Assembly (NCBI GenBank): GCA_963559605.1
Contig: CAUWLL010000004.1
Location: 1-64,000 of the forward strand
Direction of reading: 5' to 3'
From: Dorea_D sp963559605
GTDB taxonomy: Bacteria > Bacillota > Clostridia > Lachnospirales > Lachnospiraceae
DNA: 64,000 nt
Part shown: one piece after another, positions 17,925 through 27,483 of the stretch
How positions within the stretch are numbered: the stretch's first letter is position 1
Layout: the number at the start of each line of letters is the position of its first letter
Made by a program: the position numbers and the translations under genes
The notes under the pieces: generated by a model
The model's database searches: none
Seen by the model: only the letters and a program-made list of their open reading frames with translations
Told to the model about the DNA's origin: nothing

Positions 17925-19067
17925 ATGAAAGCTGTAGTTGCTATTGATTCGTTAAAAGGAAGTTTAAGCTCTATAGATGCGGGTAATGCCATTGCAAACG
18001 GCATTATCCGCGTAGTCCCGGACGCCAAAGTTGAAGTGCGTCCCCTGGCAGACGGGGGCGAGGGAACCGTGGATGCTCTGGTACAGGGTATGAACGGCAA
18101 TCTTGTGCATCTCTGTGTTACGGGACCTCTGGGCGACCCTCAAAAATGTGATTATGGAATCATGGAAGAAACAAAAACCGCTGTTATGGAAATGTCTGCC
18201 GCCGCCGGAATTACGCTGGTGCCCGACGAGAAGAAAAATCCACTTCATACTACCTCCTATGGAGTAGGAGAGATGATCCGTGATGCCATCCTAAGAGGAT
18301 GCCGTCGGTTCATCATCGGTATCGGCGGAAGCGTGACCAATGACGGCGGTGTGGGAATGTTGCAGGCTTTGGGATATGATTTTCTGGATGCCCGGGGAAA
18401 CCAGATTCCTTACGGCGCCAAAGGTTTGAAAGTGCTTGCTTCTATCTCAGATAAAAACATACTGCCGGAGCTCAAAGACTGTGAATTTCATATCGCCTGT
18501 GATGTAACCAATCCTCTGTGCGGCGAAAAAGGCGCAAGTGCCGTCTACGGACCACAAAAAGGCGCTACCCCGGAGATGGTAAAGGATATGGACGTCTGGC
18601 TTTCTGAGTATGCCGCCCTTGCCCGAAAAACATATGAAAAGGCAGACCCCGAATATCCGGGGACCGGAGCGGCAGGCGGACTTGGATTCGCATTTCTTAC
18701 CTTTACCAATGCCGTATTAAAATCCGGCATCAACATTGTCCTTGAAGAAACAAGGCTGGAAAAATACATCAAAGACGCCGATATTGTTATCACCGGCGAA
18801 GGACGTCTGGACGGGCAGACCGCTATGGGAAAAGCTCCCGTAGGAGTTGCAAAACTCGCCAAAAAATATAATCTTCCGGTGATCGCGTTTGCCGGAGGCG
18901 TTACGGAAGATGCCGTAGAATGCAACCAAAACGGTATCAACGCATTCTTCCCGATCGTACGCGGAGTCACAACTTTAGAAGAAGCCATGAACCCGAAAAA
19001 TGCAACCAAAAATATGACCGATACCGTGGAGCAGGTTTTCCGTTTCTGGAGTACATTTAAACAATAA
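17925..19067 (+). CDS. glxK: glycerate 2-kinase (GlxK/GarK family)
   Basis: 380 residues. It phosphorylates D-glycerate with ATP to 2-phosphoglycerate, feeding lower glycolysis. Family segments: IDSLKGSLSS at the N-terminus, PLADGGEGTVDAL near residue 41, GIGGSVTNDGGVGMLQALG near residue 127, GTGAAGGLGFAF near 246 and ITGEGRLDGQTAMGKAP near 289. The gap to the PLP enzyme gene is 8 bases with the ribosome site AAGGAG between, so they form one operon. Pairing with a hydroxypyruvate-reductase-type enzyme in the divergent operon gives a coherent hydroxypyruvate to 2-phosphoglycerate route. Confidence 0.92.
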   Translation: MKAVVAIDSLKGSLSSIDAGNAIANGIIRVVPDAKVEVRPLADGGEGTVDALVQGMNGNLVHLCVTGPLGDPQKCDYGIMEETKTAVMEMSAAAGITLVPDEKKNPLHTTSYGVGEMIRDAILRGCRRFIIGIGGSVTNDGGVGMLQALGYDFLDARGNQIPYGAKGLKVLASISDKNILPELKDCEFHIACDVTNPLCGEKGASAVYGPQKGATPEMVKDMDVWLSEYAALARKTYEKADPEYPGTGAAGGLGFAFLTFTNAVLKSGINIVLEETRLEKYIKDADIVITGEGRLDGQTAMGKAPVGVAKLAKKYNLPVIAFAGGVTEDAVECNQNGINAFFPIVRGVTTLEEAMNPKNATKNMTDTVEQVFRFWSTFKQ

Positions 19068-19073
19068 CTCAGT

Positions 19074-19157
19074 TGGGTACACCCCTTTTTACATTTAGGT
19101 ACAGGTCAAAATGCAATTGAGGACGTAGCCCTTTTGAAAAGGGCTACGTCCTCAATT
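19074..19157. terminator. dispersed hairpin repeat, copy B
   Basis: Hairpin 19115-19157 (AATTGAGGACGTAGCC and complement) with tail GGGTACACCCC and GGTACAGGTCAAAA to the left. It lies between convergent glxK and murI; the murI stop codon is inside the outer arm. Confidence 0.85.
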
Positions 19158-19977
19158 AAAATTCTTCGATGTTTATCTGTTTTGTTGTCGTCACATCATA
19201 AGGCAGGATATTATTGGCAAATTCTGTAAATTTCTCCGCCGCATCACTGACATAGAACTCATAGGCTGCTGTTTCTCCTGAGTGATTGGCAATGCCTTTT
19301 TCCTCTAATATATTTTTCAGATCGATCGCCGTCTCATACGCCGGATTTACAATATGAACCGCATCCCCGAAATATTCCATAACGCCGGAGCGAAGCAGTG
19401 GATAATGGGTGCACCCGAGAATCATCGTATCAATATCGGTCTTTTTCATATCGGAAAGATAAATGTCGATCACTTCTTTAGTGATATGATGTTTTGCGAA
19501 CCCTTCCTCCACAAGCGGTACGAATAATGGGCAGGGCTGTCCGATAACAACGGCATCCTCTCGCAGACTTTTAATTACTTTATTGTACATCTCGCTTCGG
19601 ATAGTTCCTTCTGTTCCCGCAACGCCGATTTTCCCGTTTCTTGTCTCTCGGACTGCGGCTCTTGCCCCCGGTACGATAACGCCGATCACCGGAATAGCGA
19701 ATTCTTTCTGTACCGTGTCCAACGCAAATGCACTGGCTGTATTACAAGCAATAACCACCGCTTTTACATTCTTCGTCTGAAGAAAACGAATGATCTGGCG
19801 AGAAAAACGGATAATATTGTCCTTAGATTTGCTTCCGTATGGAACTCTCGCCGTATCTCCGAAATATACGATATTTTCCTCGGGTAGCTGACGCATGATC
19901 TCCCGCGCCACGGTCAGTCCGCCTACACCGGAATCAAAAACTCCGATCGGCGCTCTGTTCTTACGATCATTCAACAT
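19156..19977 (-). CDS. murI: glutamate racemase
   Basis: 273 residues. It interconverts L- and D-glutamate, supplying D-Glu for peptidoglycan. Signature regions: IGVFDSGVGGLTV near residue 11, VIACNTASAFAL with the first catalytic Cys near residue 79 and LGCTHYPLL with the second near residue 190. The start at 19977 has AAGGAGCAAGTT before it. It lies 23 bases after the MBL-fold gene and ends in the hairpin repeat. Confidence 0.95.
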   Translation of the reverse strand: MLNDRKNRAPIGVFDSGVGGLTVAREIMRQLPEENIVYFGDTARVPYGSKSKDNIIRFSRQIIRFLQTKNVKAVVIACNTASAFALDTVQKEFAIPVIGVIVPGARAAVRETRNGKIGVAGTEGTIRSEMYNKVIKSLREDAVVIGQPCPLFVPLVEEGFAKHHITKEVIDIYLSDMKKTDIDTMILGCTHYPLLRSGVMEYFGDAVHIVNPAYETAIDLKNILEEKGIANHSGETAAYEFYVSDAAEKFTEFANNILPYDVTTTKQINIEEF

Positions 19978-20000
19978 GATAACTTGCTCCTTTTATAGTC

Positions 20001-20801
20001 TTAGATCTCAAATGTCTCCAAATCATCAGGAACGTATAAATTCCCTTGATAATATCTCTTTCCTTCTTCTGTGTAAAGTTTCTTGCGCTCTGCAAGATGG
20101 CTCTCCTCTGTGTGATACAGCAAAAGATTCGGAATCCCAAGTTCTTCTGCAAGCTGACACGCCTCTTTCACAGTACTGTGATGCTTTTCATAAGGCTTGA
20201 ACTTATCCGCCTCGTCAAAAAGACAAAAGGCTTCATGAAGGAGCCAGTCACTGTCTTTCACGTACTCATAATTCACTTCATTGTAAGGCTCGTCTCCTAC
20301 ACAGGTAAATTTCTTTCCGTTTTCCAGTCTCATCGTAAAACCAAATTGTTTTGCCTTTGTAGATGCAATATCAAAAAATGTCACCGGGCAATCAAGAATT
20401 TTCCTTACGTCTCCGGTTTTTACAATATCAAACTGAATTCTGCCGCCCATATGTTTACATACCTTCTGCTGAATGGTCATGTTGGCGATCGCCTGGATCT
20501 TTTCTGCTAGTTCCTCATGACAATAGATATGTAAATCTCCTTCGTATTTTCCCTGATTCATTTTCTGTCCGATCATACGCACCAGCCAGATAACACCCAG
20601 TACATGATCCACATGTTCGTGGGTTACAAAAATGTCGTGAATATCTGTAAGCACGATTCCTGTATCTTTTAAAACCTTTAATATACGGTTACCACCGCCT
20701 GCATCTATGAGAAAATGCCTGTTTCCTTCTGAAAGCGCAAAACAAGTATTGTAACACTCTGATACCGCTGCATTTCCTGTTCCTAATATTGTAAGCTTCA
20801 T
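20001..20801 (-). CDS. metallo-beta-lactamase-fold hydrolase (RNase Z-like)
   Basis: 266 residues of the MBL superfamily. The metal motif HxHxDH appears as THEHVDHVLG near residue 61; later ligands are in CVGDEPYNEVNYEY and the C-terminal KHHSTVKEA / LLLYHTEESHL. The C-terminal pattern resembles RNase Z/arylsulfatase-type members, but the exosite arm of RNase Z is not obvious. It lies 47 bases after jetD without a visible terminator, so it might be reached by the Wadjet transcript. Substrate unknown. Confidence 0.75.
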   Translation of the reverse strand: MKLTILGTGNAAVSECYNTCFALSEGNRHFLIDAGGGNRILKVLKDTGIVLTDIHDIFVTHEHVDHVLGVIWLVRMIGQKMNQGKYEGDLHIYCHEELAEKIQAIANMTIQQKVCKHMGGRIQFDIVKTGDVRKILDCPVTFFDIASTKAKQFGFTMRLENGKKFTCVGDEPYNEVNYEYVKDSDWLLHEAFCLFDEADKFKPYEKHHSTVKEACQLAEELGIPNLLLYHTEESHLAERKKLYTEEGKRYYQGNLYVPDDLETFEI

Positions 20802-20848
20802 CTTAATTTCTCCTTGTCTTTTATCATAACATATTTAGTACTTTTCTA

Positions 20849-22075
20849 CTATATAAGAAAGCTTTCCTGCTCAATCCCTTTTCCTGTCTCCAAAATTCTG
20901 TCTATTAACCTCGAGAATTCTGAAACATTCAAAGCTTTTATTTTCTCCAACGTTTCCGGCTTTATGGGCTCTCCATATTGAATGTATCTGTCAAATGTTT
21001 CCACATCCATTTGATATGGCTTTAACTTCGGAAATATCCTTTTCTTCTCATATTCGAAAATTTTAATTCCGCCATAATCCAAATCTCCGCTGTGAAGATA
21101 TTCTACCTGATTTTCCCCTTGTTCCAACACTTCCTGAAGCTGAATTAAAAAATCTCTTTCTTTCGGAGATAAATACCCGTGACTGAAAATATATAAGGTA
21201 TGTTCATCATAAGGGGCAGAAACGAAATTCGCCTTATTTTCAATTGTCATAACTTTTCGAATCTCCGGCTGCTCCGGCAGGATACGGCTGTTTTCCAAGG
21301 TAGCACTATTGAGTACGGTTCCAAATAAAAAATCTCCGGTATTTATACAGATCTTTTTTCCTAATGCACAATTCTCAATTTCTATGCAAAGAGGACCTTT
21401 CACCTCCAATTCCTGTGCATATTCTTTGATGAATACTTGCTCAAGAATCGTCTGGGCATCCATGGCGTCATCAATCTCATCCCAATATTTTCTTATAGTC
21501 TGGATAATATGCTCTTGTGCTTTTTCTTCAAATATTTTCGAATTTCCCAAATATTTTTTACTAAAAACTCGTTTGTACATAATCGTCCCGGATCCTATAA
21601 TTTCATCAATGCCTCGAAAACATTTTATATATATTAGCAATTTTTTCGTTTCTTTTGGTAAGATTTTTCCTATTTCAAACCGAGACAATAAATAATTATA
21701 GTAATCTCTGATCCAGCCCAGATGAATCCCCTCTGCAAGCTCGTTTTTTATTAACCGGATATAGAAATCTGCTTCCTCCTGTTTTGTCTGGAAATTCAAA
21801 GAACCTTCTTTTGGCTTTGAATCCTGTAATTCATAAAACCGGGGAAGATTTTCCACCCGAAAAGAAATACTCTCTACATCACTGTTCAGGGTTATCCATT
21901 TCACTGAAAGTAAACCCTTATTTTTTAGTGCCACAATTTCTTCTATAAGTTTTGTCTTCCCACATTCATTATAATGCTCCTGGTCAATTTTCAGAGTTCT
22001 GTTTCCAGAAGCACCTCTTCTCCAGTCACGTTTGCTGTTCTCACATTTCTCTACAATTTTCTCGGCAATATACAT
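20849..22075 (-). CDS. jetD: Wadjet protein JetD (DUF3322/DUF2220, TOPRIM-like nuclease)
   Basis: 408 residues. The C-terminal DUF2220 domain has a TOPRIM-like layout: acidic residue in MTIENKANF near residue 280, then SHGYLSPKERDFL and HSGDLDYGGIKIFEY with the DxD near residue 335. In characterised Wadjet systems JetD is the nuclease that cuts circular plasmid DNA after loop extrusion by JetABC. The N-terminal half is a variable helical arm. It is 4 bases after jetC and ends the four-gene jet operon. Confidence 0.88.
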   Translation of the reverse strand: MYIAEKIVEKCENSKRDWRRGASGNRTLKIDQEHYNECGKTKLIEEIVALKNKGLLSVKWITLNSDVESISFRVENLPRFYELQDSKPKEGSLNFQTKQEEADFYIRLIKNELAEGIHLGWIRDYYNYLLSRFEIGKILPKETKKLLIYIKCFRGIDEIIGSGTIMYKRVFSKKYLGNSKIFEEKAQEHIIQTIRKYWDEIDDAMDAQTILEQVFIKEYAQELEVKGPLCIEIENCALGKKICINTGDFLFGTVLNSATLENSRILPEQPEIRKVMTIENKANFVSAPYDEHTLYIFSHGYLSPKERDFLIQLQEVLEQGENQVEYLHSGDLDYGGIKIFEYEKKRIFPKLKPYQMDVETFDRYIQYGEPIKPETLEKIKALNVSEFSRLIDRILETGKGIEQESFLI

Positions 22076-22079
22076 AAGT

Positions 22080-25000
22080 TTACTCTTCCTCCGTCAGTTC
22101 GTCGAACTCTGTCTTTTCAAATTCCTGAATAGAAATATGGCGTTTATTCGGATTCGCATACACAAAAGTCTTGTCTACATTTTCCAGGTAATTCTGTATC
22201 TTGTCATTGGTTGCGCTGATAATCGCCTGAAAGCCAAGTCCCCGGATTAAGGAGATACAGCTTGCCACTTTCTCTGCATCCATCTTAGAAAATGCCTCGT
22301 CCAGCACTACCAGACGAATGGTTGGAGATCTGTGTATCTTCGGTGACAGGTTAATGCGGTAAATCTGCGCAAAGCTTGCCAGAAGCGCCACGTACAGCGG
22401 ATTCTGCCCCTCACCGCCGGAATTTTTCTTGATCATCTTACTGAGCCCGATAGTCATATCTTTCTCGCCACGAACAATCTGCTGCATGTCAAAAGAAAGG
22501 TAGGTACGATAATCCGCATACTTATCCATATTCTTCTTCGCCTCTTCCAGTTCTTCCTTTCCGGCGTTCTCCGGCGGAATGAAAATCTGGATCAGCTCGT
22601 TCATCAGCTCCCCATATTGGTCTTCATGCTCCATTGTGAACATATTAAGCTGGTTATCAATATTGTGCGTAAGCTGCGAAGGATGGATCTGCAAGGAATC
22701 ATCCATAAACATCTTGTAATATTTACCGTCTGCTCCCTTATTCTTCGTAATGACAAACTGATACTTGTCCTTACCGAAATCCAGTCGGCTGATGACTTTA
22801 TTCAGCTCGTCTTTTCGCAGATAAGCCTCCCGGATGGCGCTTCGGATCTTAAAAATAAAATCGTCCTTAAAATGCTCCACCGCAGAACGCGCCTGCTCTT
22901 TTGCCGACTCCTTAAATGTTTCCAGCTCCTCACACTGCAAACTATTCAGAAGTTTTTCATAGTCTGCGTTGTCTTTTACGGACGTCGAAAATGTCCGGTT
23001 CGGATAATTTCTAAGATAAGCGCTTCTTTCATCTACTAATTGCCGATACACCTGCTCCATTTTCCCCTGCTTCAGTTTATGTTCTTCAATCTGCTGATGT
23101 TTCAAATAGCCATAATTAGAGGTATGTTTTCCGGCAAGATATTCCTGAAAACCGTCTTCATATACTTGCTTCTCATTACACTCCTCATATTTTTCCATCT
23201 TGCGCTGCTGCTCGATCAACAGCCCCTCCGCCTCTACTCTGTCTTGCTGAAGGCTCTTGATCGCCTCTTGGCTTTCCCAGATAGACTTCTCCAAGACCTT
23301 TATCTGCGCCTTTCGCTCTTCCTGCTTCTCCCGGATTTCTTCCTTCTGTTTTTTCCATTCATCCACAGACTCTTCTTTTAGCTGTAGCATTTTCTCGGTA
23401 ATCTGTCTCTTCCTGCGTTCCTTAACCGGAATCTCTTTTATATCAGAAAGCAGGTTCATATAGTCTTCCGTCGGCTGATGCAACATCTCAAGCTGTTTTG
23501 TTTTCTTTATCTCCTCCAAAACGGCCTGTATCGGAAGTCTTTCTTCCTGTAATTTCTGACACTGTTCTTCCAATTGGCGTATTCTCTGTCGTATACTTGT
23601 CTCACCGATATACGCTCGGCTTGTATAACTCTTCGGATCCATGTGTTGGATACGGAAACTATGATACAATACACAATCTGGAGTCACGCCGATCTTGCAC
23701 TCCCGGAGTTCCTCCACCGTTTCGCACTTCTGTACTTTTCCAAGCATAAAATCAATGTATGCCCGTACATACTCTTCTTTCGTAATGACTTCCTGCGCCA
23801 GAGAATTTTCTTTTGCAGGATTTCCGTCATTTTTCATATGCATCAGCACTTTCTCTGTGTCTAAAACCCCTGCCCGGTAATATTTCCTCCGATCCATCTG
23901 TTGATAAATTTTCATGGCTGTTCCGGCATACTTCGGCTCCACGATGAAAAGCAGCTTATTATTCCCCAAGTATCCCTCTACCGCATTGTGCCACCGTTCA
24001 TCCCGAATATCTAAAAGATCAGCCAATATCTGTACGTTGACAAATGTGCCACACTCCTCATGCAGGCGGTTCCGCAGTTCAAATCTGGCTTCTTCTACTT
24101 CTCTCGGATATGCTTTCTTTCCCTGTTTTAACGCAGTCAGCTCTTCCCGCGCCTCTTTTTCCTCTTTCTTTTTCCTACGGAAAAGGGCGTCATTATCCTG
24201 TCGGCTTTTCTCCAATTCTTCCTGAATCCCTGTAAAACTCTCTTTTAGCCGCTCCAATTCTCCCTCAGAAATATTTCCTTCGATAAATTTATCAATATCC
24301 CACAATGTCTGATTAGAGACTATATCCTGCTCTTTCCATTCTTTTAATCGTTCTACCGTCTGCTGCCATCTTGCCTTACTTCCCGTCAGGCGCTCTAGCG
24401 CCTCATTCAGGTTCGAAAGCTCTGCTTCCAGATTAGAGTAGCCACTGTTCTCAATGCGACGGATGATCTCCTCATACTCCTCCTGCAAGGCTTTTGCCTT
24501 TAACTCCTGCTCTTCCCGCGCCTGATTTTGCTCGTGGATACTTTCTTTGCGTACCTGCTCCTTATCTATGCATTCTTGGATCTTCGCACTCAGTCGAAGC
24601 ATTTCCAGACGTTCGATCCGGTATGTGCATTTGTCTACCTCTTTTTCTCCCTCCTGATACGCCTCGTATTTTTCCCGAATATCTTCCAGTTTCTTTATCT
24701 CTGTCAAAGTTTCTTCAATCTTGCTGCGCATACGCCCATACTGCATAACACTTTCCTGCAGATCTTCAATATGTATATCCTGCTCCATGCAGATATATTC
24801 CTTAACAAACTCTTCCAGCTTAATATTCATACGAAATGGAATGGCACGTTTAAACAGACGAGGAAACTTCTCCCCATCCAGTCCCCCAAGGTAAACCTCA
24901 TACATCTGGCGGCGGAATCTCTCATTGCTCGATCCGCAGTAATATTGTTCCGGCGCAAATGTCCGCTGTAAATATTCGCGCACTTCCATGGTAGTCAGAA

Positions 25001-25475
25001 CCCGGGACTGCGTGCGATACTGATGATCCAGCAGACCTCCCGTATGCCAGAAAAACAGTCGGTTAATCTCGTTGGAAGCCGTTTCTACGTCGAATACCAC
25101 GCCAATACACTGTTTTTCTTTCGTGTTGCTCTGCTCTAATTCCAGGACGATCGTACTGGAAAAATTCTGATTCCGAAGATACTGGGACTCATTATTCTCA
25201 CTGATATTTACCATACCTCTCAAGTATTCTATAAGCGAACGGTCGGAATCGTCTGCCGCCGCTTTATTGAAAAAACCACGTCCGTCTGTATTGGCATAGA
25301 GCACAATCTGGAGTGCGTCAATGACCGTAGACTTTCCGCTGCCCGAATGTCCGGTAAAGAAATTGATGCCCTTGTTTAAAGTCAATATTTTCTTATCTAT
25401 GTAATGCCAGTTATTCAGGCATATCTTCGACAGTATTTTGAATGGCTGTTTCGTCTCCAAAATTCTCCTCCTCAC
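22080..25475 (-). CDS. jetC: Wadjet protein JetC (SMC/MukB-like ATPase)
   Basis: 1131 residues. Walker A GHSGSGKS lies at 42-49; long charged coiled coils cover about 250-480 and 640-830 with a hinge-like region between (about 480-640); the C-terminal head has signature KNSGGEGQN and Walker B LVVLDEAFSKMD. This is the SMC-like loop-extruding motor of Wadjet. The assigned start overlaps the end of jetB by 65 bases; Walker A is intact and close to the usual distance from the N-terminus, so the overlap looks real and no frameshift is needed. Confidence 0.92.
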   Translation of the reverse strand: MRRRILETKQPFKILSKICLNNWHYIDKKILTLNKGINFFTGHSGSGKSTVIDALQIVLYANTDGRGFFNKAAADDSDRSLIEYLRGMVNISENNESQYLRNQNFSSTIVLELEQSNTKEKQCIGVVFDVETASNEINRLFFWHTGGLLDHQYRTQSRVLTTMEVREYLQRTFAPEQYYCGSSNERFRRQMYEVYLGGLDGEKFPRLFKRAIPFRMNIKLEEFVKEYICMEQDIHIEDLQESVMQYGRMRSKIEETLTEIKKLEDIREKYEAYQEGEKEVDKCTYRIERLEMLRLSAKIQECIDKEQVRKESIHEQNQAREEQELKAKALQEEYEEIIRRIENSGYSNLEAELSNLNEALERLTGSKARWQQTVERLKEWKEQDIVSNQTLWDIDKFIEGNISEGELERLKESFTGIQEELEKSRQDNDALFRRKKKEEKEAREELTALKQGKKAYPREVEEARFELRNRLHEECGTFVNVQILADLLDIRDERWHNAVEGYLGNNKLLFIVEPKYAGTAMKIYQQMDRRKYYRAGVLDTEKVLMHMKNDGNPAKENSLAQEVITKEEYVRAYIDFMLGKVQKCETVEELRECKIGVTPDCVLYHSFRIQHMDPKSYTSRAYIGETSIRQRIRQLEEQCQKLQEERLPIQAVLEEIKKTKQLEMLHQPTEDYMNLLSDIKEIPVKERRKRQITEKMLQLKEESVDEWKKQKEEIREKQEERKAQIKVLEKSIWESQEAIKSLQQDRVEAEGLLIEQQRKMEKYEECNEKQVYEDGFQEYLAGKHTSNYGYLKHQQIEEHKLKQGKMEQVYRQLVDERSAYLRNYPNRTFSTSVKDNADYEKLLNSLQCEELETFKESAKEQARSAVEHFKDDFIFKIRSAIREAYLRKDELNKVISRLDFGKDKYQFVITKNKGADGKYYKMFMDDSLQIHPSQLTHNIDNQLNMFTMEHEDQYGELMNELIQIFIPPENAGKEELEEAKKNMDKYADYRTYLSFDMQQIVRGEKDMTIGLSKMIKKNSGGEGQNPLYVALLASFAQIYRINLSPKIHRSPTIRLVVLDEAFSKMDAEKVASCISLIRGLGFQAIISATNDKIQNYLENVDKTFVYANPNKRHISIQEFEKTEFDELTEEE

Positions 25476-26055
25476 TGAATGTATCTAACAGTTCCTTAAT
25501 GTCATCCCCCATAAGCACTGCATGAATACATGGATAAATGACAAGCCGGGTGTGCTCATTTAATTCTTCCAGTACATCCAACGGCTCAATCACCTGATAT
25601 TTCTTAAGAAACGCTATGGTGCGGCGCATCTCCGTAAGTGACGGTAATCCACGGAGTACATGAAACTCTCCCGCCTTGCCGTTGAGTGTCCCTACCGTGG
25701 TCACAATATGGCTGCTGGTCGATACTTCTTGCATCTGTTCATCATAAATTAATTTCAAAAGCAACAAATAAATTGTCGTGAGTCTGGAAAGTTTTTCTCC
25801 CCAGAGCGATTCTCCTTGTATATAGATAACGCCCAGATGCACATTTTCTTTTACTTCTATCCCTGCTACGGCAAAATACGCGCGGATAAACTCTATATGT
25901 TTACAGCACGTCCTATATTCCCGCACATACTGCATTCTCCCAAGTCTCCTGTCATATTTGCGCTCCAGCAAAAACGTCTGCCGATACAAAAGCTGAATAA
26001 TTTCTGTAATATCTTCCTGCTCTTCCTGCGTCAATTGTTCGAAATACTCAATCAT
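25411..26055 (-). CDS. jetB: Wadjet protein JetB (DUF4194, MukE/MksE-like)
   Basis: 214 residues of the DUF4194/kite-protein type: winged-helix segments with FLLERKYDRRLGRM and GVIYIQGES, no membrane segment, acidic C-terminus. In the known complex JetB bridges JetA and the JetC heads. Position between jetA and jetC, the 4-base overlap with jetA and the 65-base overlap with jetC are typical of the jet operon. Recognition relies mainly on context and the overall DUF4194 pattern. Confidence 0.85.
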   Translation of the reverse strand: MIEYFEQLTQEEQEDITEIIQLLYRQTFLLERKYDRRLGRMQYVREYRTCCKHIEFIRAYFAVAGIEVKENVHLGVIYIQGESLWGEKLSRLTTIYLLLLKLIYDEQMQEVSTSSHIVTTVGTLNGKAGEFHVLRGLPSLTEMRRTIAFLKKYQVIEPLDVLEELNEHTRLVIYPCIHAVLMGDDIKELLDTFSEEENFGDETAIQNTVEDMPE

Positions 26056-27419
26056 ACACGTCTCCTTACAAACTTGAGCGCCGGGTATCTGTATTGTCCC
26101 TGCTCTACCATCTCCAGCTCTTCCTCCAGCACCATGTATTTACTGTTTCTTCTCGTACTGTAATCATAAGCCAGAATCAGTTTCTCAAAAGTTTCTTCAT
26201 CTGTCATCTCCATCCGAGCAGCGTCCATCACTTCATCTTCCATATGCTGCTCGATAAATTCTTCAATCTGTTGTTTGCTGTAGCGCATTTGGATACGATT
26301 AAGTCTCAGTATGTCGTCCTTATCCAAATCCTCCGTTTCTTCCTCCACCGCCATCTGACTGATGAAATCCTTTCGCGGCTTCCGTCTTTTATACAGAGAT
26401 TTTTCCGATAAAATTTCCAGAAGGGAAAAATTCATCTTCTGTCCGGCTTTTCCAAGTATATCATCCATCCTCTCTGTCTCTGCCGCCGCCATTTGATTCA
26501 AAAGCTGTACCACCAGCCCTTTTGTATCTGTCTCGCCGCTTAGCAGATAGTTAAGCCTTGTCACCGTAGCCCGGACATATTTTACATGTTCCCTGTCCAT
26601 GTTGGAAATTCGGTGTTCGATGTCATCGAATCCCCGCTCGATCATATCCAGAAGATCCAGCACATCATCCTTTACATCTCCTGTCGCTTTCGCACGGGCG
26701 CGGATCATTTCTATCCAGTCCTCATTTTCCCGCATATCCCGGAGACACTTTTTTATATCCATTTTGTATATGTAGAAATTATCCGAGGTTTTCAAAATAT
26801 GATACTTCTTTTGTACAATTTCTTCTACATAACCGTTCAGATGTTCTTTTAACAAATCTCCGTAAAACTGCTGCTCCAAAAGCCGGGCAAAAAACTTATC
26901 CATATTGTGAAGCATATCCTGCAGCGCTTTATTCAGTCTTCTCGTATTGACAAGGGCTGTCCGAAGCATACCGAGATTCGCTCGGGAGTCATTCTGAAAC
27001 GAAAACAACGTCGCATACACATTCTGTATATAAATTTCTGTTTCTTCCATATCTTCCTGCGACAACCGTTCAAACGCATCGATAAAAACCGCAGAATAAT
27101 CCGGGATCACAATATTCGTCACCAGAGTATTATAATCCTCAATCCGTTTCAGCCACCCTGCTTTTAGCAGCCAGTTCAAAATACGTGCCGATGGCGTCTC
27201 CAGCATATCAAAATCTGTCTCATTTTCTTCCCACCGAAGTTTAAAATGTTTCCGGGTATTCATATCGCTCAACACCTGAACACAAGTCTCTTTTGTGAGA
27301 AAATAATTATTATATTGATATTCTTCATTGATACACAAAAGCGCCTCAATATAAATGTCCCGGTTCACTGATCGGAACAAACTCCAGAAAGTGTCCGGGA
27401 TTTCATTACGTAACTGCAT
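26052..27419 (-). CDS. jetA: Wadjet protein JetA (kleisin-like)
   Basis: About 455 residues from the ATG at 27419, preceded by GGAG; the 18 upstream in-frame codons have no ribosome site. The N-terminus (QLRNEIPDTFWSLFRSVNRDIYIEAL) and the central RMEDILG-type helical region match the DUF5716/JetA group seen in Clostridia Wadjet systems, as far as I can recall without a search. JetA is the kleisin-like (MukF/MksF) subunit. It is the first gene of jetABCD. The DUF5716 type would make this a type II Wadjet, but I am less sure of the type than of the system. Confidence 0.85.
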   Translation of the reverse strand: MQLRNEIPDTFWSLFRSVNRDIYIEALLCINEEYQYNNYFLTKETCVQVLSDMNTRKHFKLRWEENETDFDMLETPSARILNWLLKAGWLKRIEDYNTLVTNIVIPDYSAVFIDAFERLSQEDMEETEIYIQNVYATLFSFQNDSRANLGMLRTALVNTRRLNKALQDMLHNMDKFFARLLEQQFYGDLLKEHLNGYVEEIVQKKYHILKTSDNFYIYKMDIKKCLRDMRENEDWIEMIRARAKATGDVKDDVLDLLDMIERGFDDIEHRISNMDREHVKYVRATVTRLNYLLSGETDTKGLVVQLLNQMAAAETERMDDILGKAGQKMNFSLLEILSEKSLYKRRKPRKDFISQMAVEEETEDLDKDDILRLNRIQMRYSKQQIEEFIEQHMEDEVMDAARMEMTDEETFEKLILAYDYSTRRNSKYMVLEEELEMVEQGQYRYPALKFVRRRV

Positions 27420-27483
27420 AGGTATTCTCCATCTTTTTCTTCTGTCATAATTATATCGGTTTCCACCCTGCATTGCAACGTTT

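Noticed and set aside
25411..25475. Possible frameshift between jetB and jetC because of the 65-base overlap
   Set aside because: JetC keeps Walker A at the expected distance from its start and JetB ends normally; overlaps are common in jet operons.
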